A stretch of DNA of 64,000 nt from Deferribacter thermophilus (GTDB taxonomy: Bacteria > Chrysiogenota > Deferribacteres > Deferribacterales > Deferribacteraceae). Of the stretch, positions 60,647 to 64,000 are shown in pieces; position 1 is the first letter of the stretch; every line of letters begins with the position of its first letter. The stretch lies in assembly GCF_049472675.1 (NCBI RefSeq), contig NZ_JAPNXM010000004.1:62001-126000 (forward strand), written 5' to 3'. Below the pieces are notes generated by a model. That model was not told the DNA's origin. It worked only from the letters and a program-made list of their open reading frames with translations, and did no database searches. The position numbers were made by a program, and so were the translations under genes.

Positions 60647-61069
60647 TTAAAATTTCCATAGATATAATTCAGTGGCTGGGTCAAAATCTCTTATTAGTTT
60701 TTTCCCATCTAAAATTAATATATCTAATTCACAGGCGTAAACTATTGTATCAGGTAAAAGATGTCCACCAACAACGGAAAAATCACTTCTACCTAATGAA
60801 ATATGAAAATGTCCAAACGGTTTGTTATCTTTTATGGAAACATTCCCTTTTAGTGAAAGTATTTCCATAGGCTCGTTGTAGTGAAAGTTTTCATAACTTT
60901 TATTTTTTTGATTAAAATAAGCTATGTTTGCTCTTTGAACAGCTCCAATACCCAAAACCAGAGCGGAATCTATATTTAGTTTTTCGATTAAATCCATAAT
61001 CCCAAAATAGAGGTCATCATCTTTTTTTAATCTGGTTCTACAAATCTCTTTTAAGTTGTACTTAATCAT
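60647..61069 (-). CDS. PPC/DUF296-domain protein
   Basis: A 140-residue single-domain protein of the plant-and-prokaryote-conserved (PPC/DUF296) fold. Family markers are the strand ALVLGIGAVQRANIAYF, EILSLKGNVS in the middle and FGHFHISLGRSD with VVGGHLLPD, which carry the conserved His residues at the trimer interface. Bacterial members have no settled role; a metal- or DNA-binding function has been proposed. I chose the ATG at 61069, which has GAGG six bases upstream. It is a single gene, convergent with the Fe-S operon. Confidence 0.85.
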   Translation of the reverse strand: MIKYNLKEICRTRLKKDDDLYFGIMDLIEKLNIDSALVLGIGAVQRANIAYFNQKNKSYENFHYNEPMEILSLKGNVSIKDNKPFGHFHISLGRSDFSVVGGHLLPDTIVYACELDILILDGKKLIRDFDPATELYLWKF

Positions 61070-61166
61070 ACATACCTCACTACAATATATTGACACCAAA
61101 ATTAAACTGACTTATAAACCAATAGCTAAATATATTATAGCATATTTTTTAATAATGGGGGTTATT

Positions 61167-62414
61167 TTGTTTAAAAAAGTTAAAGGTTTTAGGGATATTT
61201 TTGGAGATGATATTGCTTATTGGGAGTTGGTTGAAGCGAAATTTAAAGAAATATTCCCAAGATTTTGTTATTCAGAAATTAAAATCCCAGTACTTGAAAA
61301 GAGTGAATTGTTTGTAAGGGGGATTGGTGAAACTACGGATATTGTAGAAAAAGAGATGTTCACTTTTCAGGATAGGGATGGTTCTTATCTTTCTTTAAGA
61401 CCTGAAGGGACTGCATCAGTTGTAAGGGCATATATCGAAAATAAACTTTATGAACCACCAAGTATTAAAAAGTATTATTATTACGGTCCAATGTTTAGGC
61501 GAGAAAGACCTCAAAAGGGGAGATTTAGACAATTTTATCAATTAGGTGTTGAAGCATTTGGCTCTGAATCCCCATTGCTTGATGCGGAAATAATATATTT
61601 GCTTTATTATTTTTTAAATAGTTTTGATTTAGGTGATTTTTTGAAAATGGAAATAAATTCGATTGGCTGTCCAGACTGTAGACCAAAATATAAAGAGAAG
61701 CTTATTGACTATTTTAAAGCAAACATTGATAAGTTGTGTGATGATTGTAAAAGAAGGCTTGATAGAAACCCAATGAGAATACTTGATTGTAAAATAGATA
61801 GTTGCAAGGAGGTTGTAAAAGAAGCACCTATTATTTTAGATAATTTGTGTGATGTGTGTAATGAACATTTTGAAAAGCTAAAAGGTTATCTCAGACAGTT
61901 TGGTGTAAATTTTGAAGTTAACCCGTATATAGTAAGAGGGCTTGATTATTATGTAAGGACAGCTTTCGAGATGGTTACAGATAAATTAGGAGCTTCTTCA
62001 GCAGTAGGTGCAGGCGGTAGATATGATGGCCTGATAAAAGATCTTGGTGGTCCAGATATCCCTGGGATTGGCTTTGCTATCGGTGTAGATAGGTTAGTGG
62101 AATTGTTAAAGTTAAAGAAGGAGATTAAAGCTTTTGATGTTGATGTTTATGTAATTACTTTTGAAGATTTTACTGAAATTGCAATTAATGTATGTAGTGA
62201 TTTAAGAAATCTTGGTATTAAAACAAGTCTTAGTTATGACCTTGGTAGTATTAAGTCAGAGATGAAAAAAGCTAATAGATTAAATGCTAAATATGTGATA
62301 ATTATTGGTGATGATGAAGTAAAAACTGGTGAGTTTGCTGTTAAAAATATGGAAACTGGTGAACAAATAAAGTTGTCTAAAGAGAAAATTTTAGAGTTTT
62401 TTAAGAATAGATAG
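61167..62414 (+). CDS. hisS: histidyl-tRNA synthetase
   Basis: A class II synthetase of about 415 residues, the usual size. It begins with KVKGFRDIFGDD (the motif-1 entry), has LRPEGTASVVRAY and RRERPQKGRFRQFYQLGVE (motif 2), GLDYYVRTAFEMV (the histidine-A loop) and GGRYDGLI. The TTG at 61167 is set by GGGGG six bases before it and gives the normal N-terminus; upstream codons would add an unconserved leader. The HisS-specific anticodon domain closes the protein. The start of aspS follows 9 bases later, as in many Deltaproteobacteria and Firmicutes. Confidence 0.95.
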   Translation: MFKKVKGFRDIFGDDIAYWELVEAKFKEIFPRFCYSEIKIPVLEKSELFVRGIGETTDIVEKEMFTFQDRDGSYLSLRPEGTASVVRAYIENKLYEPPSIKKYYYYGPMFRRERPQKGRFRQFYQLGVEAFGSESPLLDAEIIYLLYYFLNSFDLGDFLKMEINSIGCPDCRPKYKEKLIDYFKANIDKLCDDCKRRLDRNPMRILDCKIDSCKEVVKEAPIILDNLCDVCNEHFEKLKGYLRQFGVNFEVNPYIVRGLDYYVRTAFEMVTDKLGASSAVGAGGRYDGLIKDLGGPDIPGIGFAIGVDRLVELLKLKKEIKAFDVDVYVITFEDFTEIAINVCSDLRNLGIKTSLSYDLGSIKSEMKKANRLNAKYVIIIGDDEVKTGEFAVKNMETGEQIKLSKEKILEFFKNR

Positions 62415-62423
62415 GAGGACATA

Positions 62424-64000
62424 ATGTTAGAAAATTTAGGTAATTGGAGAAGGACTCATTCTTGCGGTGAGCTAAATGCTGAACATTTAAACAAAGAAGT
62501 CATATTGATGGGATGGGTGCAAAAAAGAAGAGATCATGGTGGTGTAATATTTGTTGATTTAAGGGATAGAGAAGGGGTTACACAAGTAGTTTTTAATCCT
62601 AAATTTGATGAAGAATCCCATAAGAAAGCCGATAATTTGCGTAATGAGTATGTTATTGCTGTAAAAGGTGTTGTTTATAGAAGACCAGAAGGGACTGAAA
62701 ACCCAAAACTAAAAACTGGCGAAATAGAGGTTATGGTTAAAGAACTAAAAATATTAAATACCTCAAAGGTATTACCTTTTACTATTGATGAGTTCTCAAA
62801 TGTTGGTGAGGATATTAGATTAAAATATAGATACCTTGATCTAAGAAGAAGACCTTTACAAAGAAATATTATTTTAAGGCATAACCTTGTAAGAACTATT
62901 AGAGAGTTTTTATATAAAAAAGGGTTTTTAGATATTGAGACACCATTTTTAACAAAAAGTACCCCTGAAGGTGCAAGAGATTATTTAGTCCCAAGTAGGG
63001 TAAATCCTGGGAAATTTTATGCATTACCTCAATCCCCTCAAATGTTTAAACAGTTATTGATGATATCTGGGTTTGATAAATATTTTCAAATTGTAAAATG
63101 TTTTAGAGATGAGGATTTAAGAGCTGACAGACAACCAGAATTTACACAGCTTGATATGGAAATGTCATTTATTGATAGGGAAGATTTGATGGACTTAATT
63201 GAAGAGATGTTTGTGGATATATTTGATAAAGTTCTTGGGCTAAAAATTGAAAAACCATTTCCAAGGATGAGTTATGAAGAAGCTATGGAAAAGTATGGTC
63301 ATGATGCACCTGATACAAGATTTGAGATGTTTTTGAAAACTATAAATAATATTGTAAAAGGTTGTGGTTTTAAGGTTTTTTCTGATGCTATTGAAAATGG
63401 TGGTGTGGTAAAAGCTATTAATGCAAAGGGTGGTGCTAAGTTTTCTAGAAAAGAGATTGATGAGCTTACTGAGTTTGTTTGCTCTCTCGGAGCAAAAGGG
63501 TTAGCTTATATAAAAATAAATGAAGATGGATTACAATCTCCTATAATAAAGTTTTTAGGTGATGAAGTTACTGATAAAATAATAAAGGAGATGGGTGGCG
63601 AAGTAGGCGATATAATCTTTTTTGGTGCAGGTGATAAGAAAACAGTTAATTTATATATGTCCAAGCTGAGATTATTATTAGGTAGAAAACTTGGGTTGAT
63701 AGATGATAATAAATATAGTTTTACATGGGTGATAGATTTTCCTCTATTAGAATGGGATGAAGAGGAGAAAAGATATGTGGCTATGCATCACCCATTTACT
63801 GCGCCAGTAGATGAAGATATTCCACTATTTGATACTGATCCAGGAAAGATTAGAGCTAAAGCCTATGATTTAGTTTTAAACGGTTCTGAAATTGGTGGAG
63901 GAAGTATAAGGATCCATAGAAGTGATGTTCAGGAGAAGATGTTTTCTGTATTGGGATTAAGTGAAGAAGAAAGAGAATATAAGTTCGGATTTTTTATTGA
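62424..64000 (+). CDS. aspS: aspartyl-tRNA synthetase, N-terminal part (continues past window)
   Basis: Runs off the right edge after 525 codons; the full bacterial protein is about 590. An OB-fold anticodon domain (VILMGWVQKRRDHGGVIFVDLRDREGVTQVVF) is followed by the class II core: LRHNLVRTIREFLYKKGFLDIETPFLTKSTPEGARDYLV (motif 1 and flexible loop), FRDEDLRADRQPEFTQLD (motif 2) and the bacterial GAD insertion (from about residue 290). Near the edge the conserved GSEIGGGSIRIH appears. Whether it is discriminating (Asp only) or non-discriminating (Asp/Asn) cannot be told. RBS AGGAGG, 9 bases after hisS. Confidence 0.95.
   Translation, partial: MLENLGNWRRTHSCGELNAEHLNKEVILMGWVQKRRDHGGVIFVDLRDREGVTQVVFNPKFDEESHKKADNLRNEYVIAVKGVVYRRPEGTENPKLKTGEIEVMVKELKILNTSKVLPFTIDEFSNVGEDIRLKYRYLDLRRRPLQRNIILRHNLVRTIREFLYKKGFLDIETPFLTKSTPEGARDYLVPSRVNPGKFYALPQSPQMFKQLLMISGFDKYFQIVKCFRDEDLRADRQPEFTQLDMEMSFIDREDLMDLIEEMFVDIFDKVLGLKIEKPFPRMSYEEAMEKYGHDAPDTRFEMFLKTINNIVKGCGFKVFSDAIENGGVVKAINAKGGAKFSRKEIDELTEFVCSLGAKGLAYIKINEDGLQSPIIKFLGDEVTDKIIKEMGGEVGDIIFFGAGDKKTVNLYMSKLRLLLGRKLGLIDDNKYSFTWVIDFPLLEWDEEEKRYVAMHHPFTAPVDEDIPLFDTDPGKIRAKAYDLVLNGSEIGGGSIRIHRSDVQEKMFSVLGLSEEEREYKFGFFI

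Noticed and set aside
61056..61166. N-terminal extension of HisS from the upstream codon at 61056
   Set aside because: The extension is unlike any HisS N-terminus and crosses the divergent DUF296 start; the TTG at 61167 has GGGGG six bases before it.
1..64000. CRISPR arrays, IS elements, prophage genes, tRNA or rRNA genes
   Set aside because: Looked for direct repeats with spacers, transposase or integrase motifs and cloverleaf or rRNA stretches; found none. All but a few short gaps are filled by housekeeping genes.

Overview
This window is AT-rich (about 30% GC by eye), densely packed bacterial chromosome. It contains no rRNA, tRNA, insertion sequence, prophage or CRISPR array that I can see. 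The gene set suggests a Gram-negative, anaerobic or microaerophilic, possibly thermophilic bacterium, most like the Deferribacterota (Deferribacter or Calditerrivibrio relatives). The pointers are a TolC-type export system, class A PBP, RodZ and PilF-like proteins, rubrerythrin with a PerR-like regulator, a DUF4212/symporter/DUF294 acetate-type module, a sigma-54 two-component system, and frequent TTG/GTG starts. That assignment is inference from gene content and composition, not a database result.

Layout, left half. 1-1100: end of a GGDEF protein and an AMMECR1 protein. 1090-6000 (minus): a decayed indolepyruvate oxidoreductase-like pair, an FmdE-family gene interrupted by an in-frame TAA, a TauE/SafE permease, and a metallo-beta-lactamase-fold protein paired with an RsbW-like ATPase. 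6160-7600: phosphomannomutase/phosphoglucomutase. 7620-17660: recC-recB-recD-uvrB, a recombination and excision-repair block. 17640-24500: a tiny HMA-type gene with an in-frame UGA (probable selenoprotein), penicillin-binding protein 1A, an NtrB/NtrC-like pair, and RNase R. 24500-33400 (minus): yqeY, cvpA, mutS2, then a membrane-fusion protein, a double-ATPase subunit and two ABC-2 permeases.

Layout, right half. 33600-37520: a spermidine/putrescine ABC importer. 37520-39860 (minus): glycerophosphodiesterase and glycerol-3-phosphate dehydrogenase. 39990-40450 (minus): a small heat-shock protein. 40700-45420: a DUF4212 plus sodium:solute symporter module followed by a CBS/DUF294 signalling protein. 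45420-50500 (minus): an M29-like aminopeptidase, a helicase-exonuclease fusion resembling MrfA+MrfB, and an RlmI-like methyltransferase. 50600-51780: rubrerythrin divergent from a PerR-like regulator. 51790-57700: NnrS-like membrane protein, GAF/HD-GYP protein, receiver protein, BirA, CoaX, TPR lipoprotein and RodZ-like protein. 57800-60600: an Fe-S assembly operon (Asd/Usg-like protein, NifS-like protein, IscU, Nfu, rubredoxin). 60650-64000: DUF296 protein (minus), hisS and the start of aspS.

The strongest unusual observations are: (i) the in-frame UGA at the first Cys position of an HMA CxxC motif between uvrB and the PBP gene; (ii) a NifS/IscS homologue that keeps the catalytic Cys loop but has lost the PLP Schiff-base Lys and neighbouring cofactor contacts, yet sits in an intact iscU/nfu operon; (iii) a single-polypeptide MrfA-MrfB-like repair enzyme; (iv) an FmdE gene split by a TAA with both halves in frame; and (v) a degenerate IorA-like protein that keeps its Fe-S motifs. 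Several operator-like palindromes and a recurrent family of very compact GGGG-CTA-CCCC terminators are also visible.
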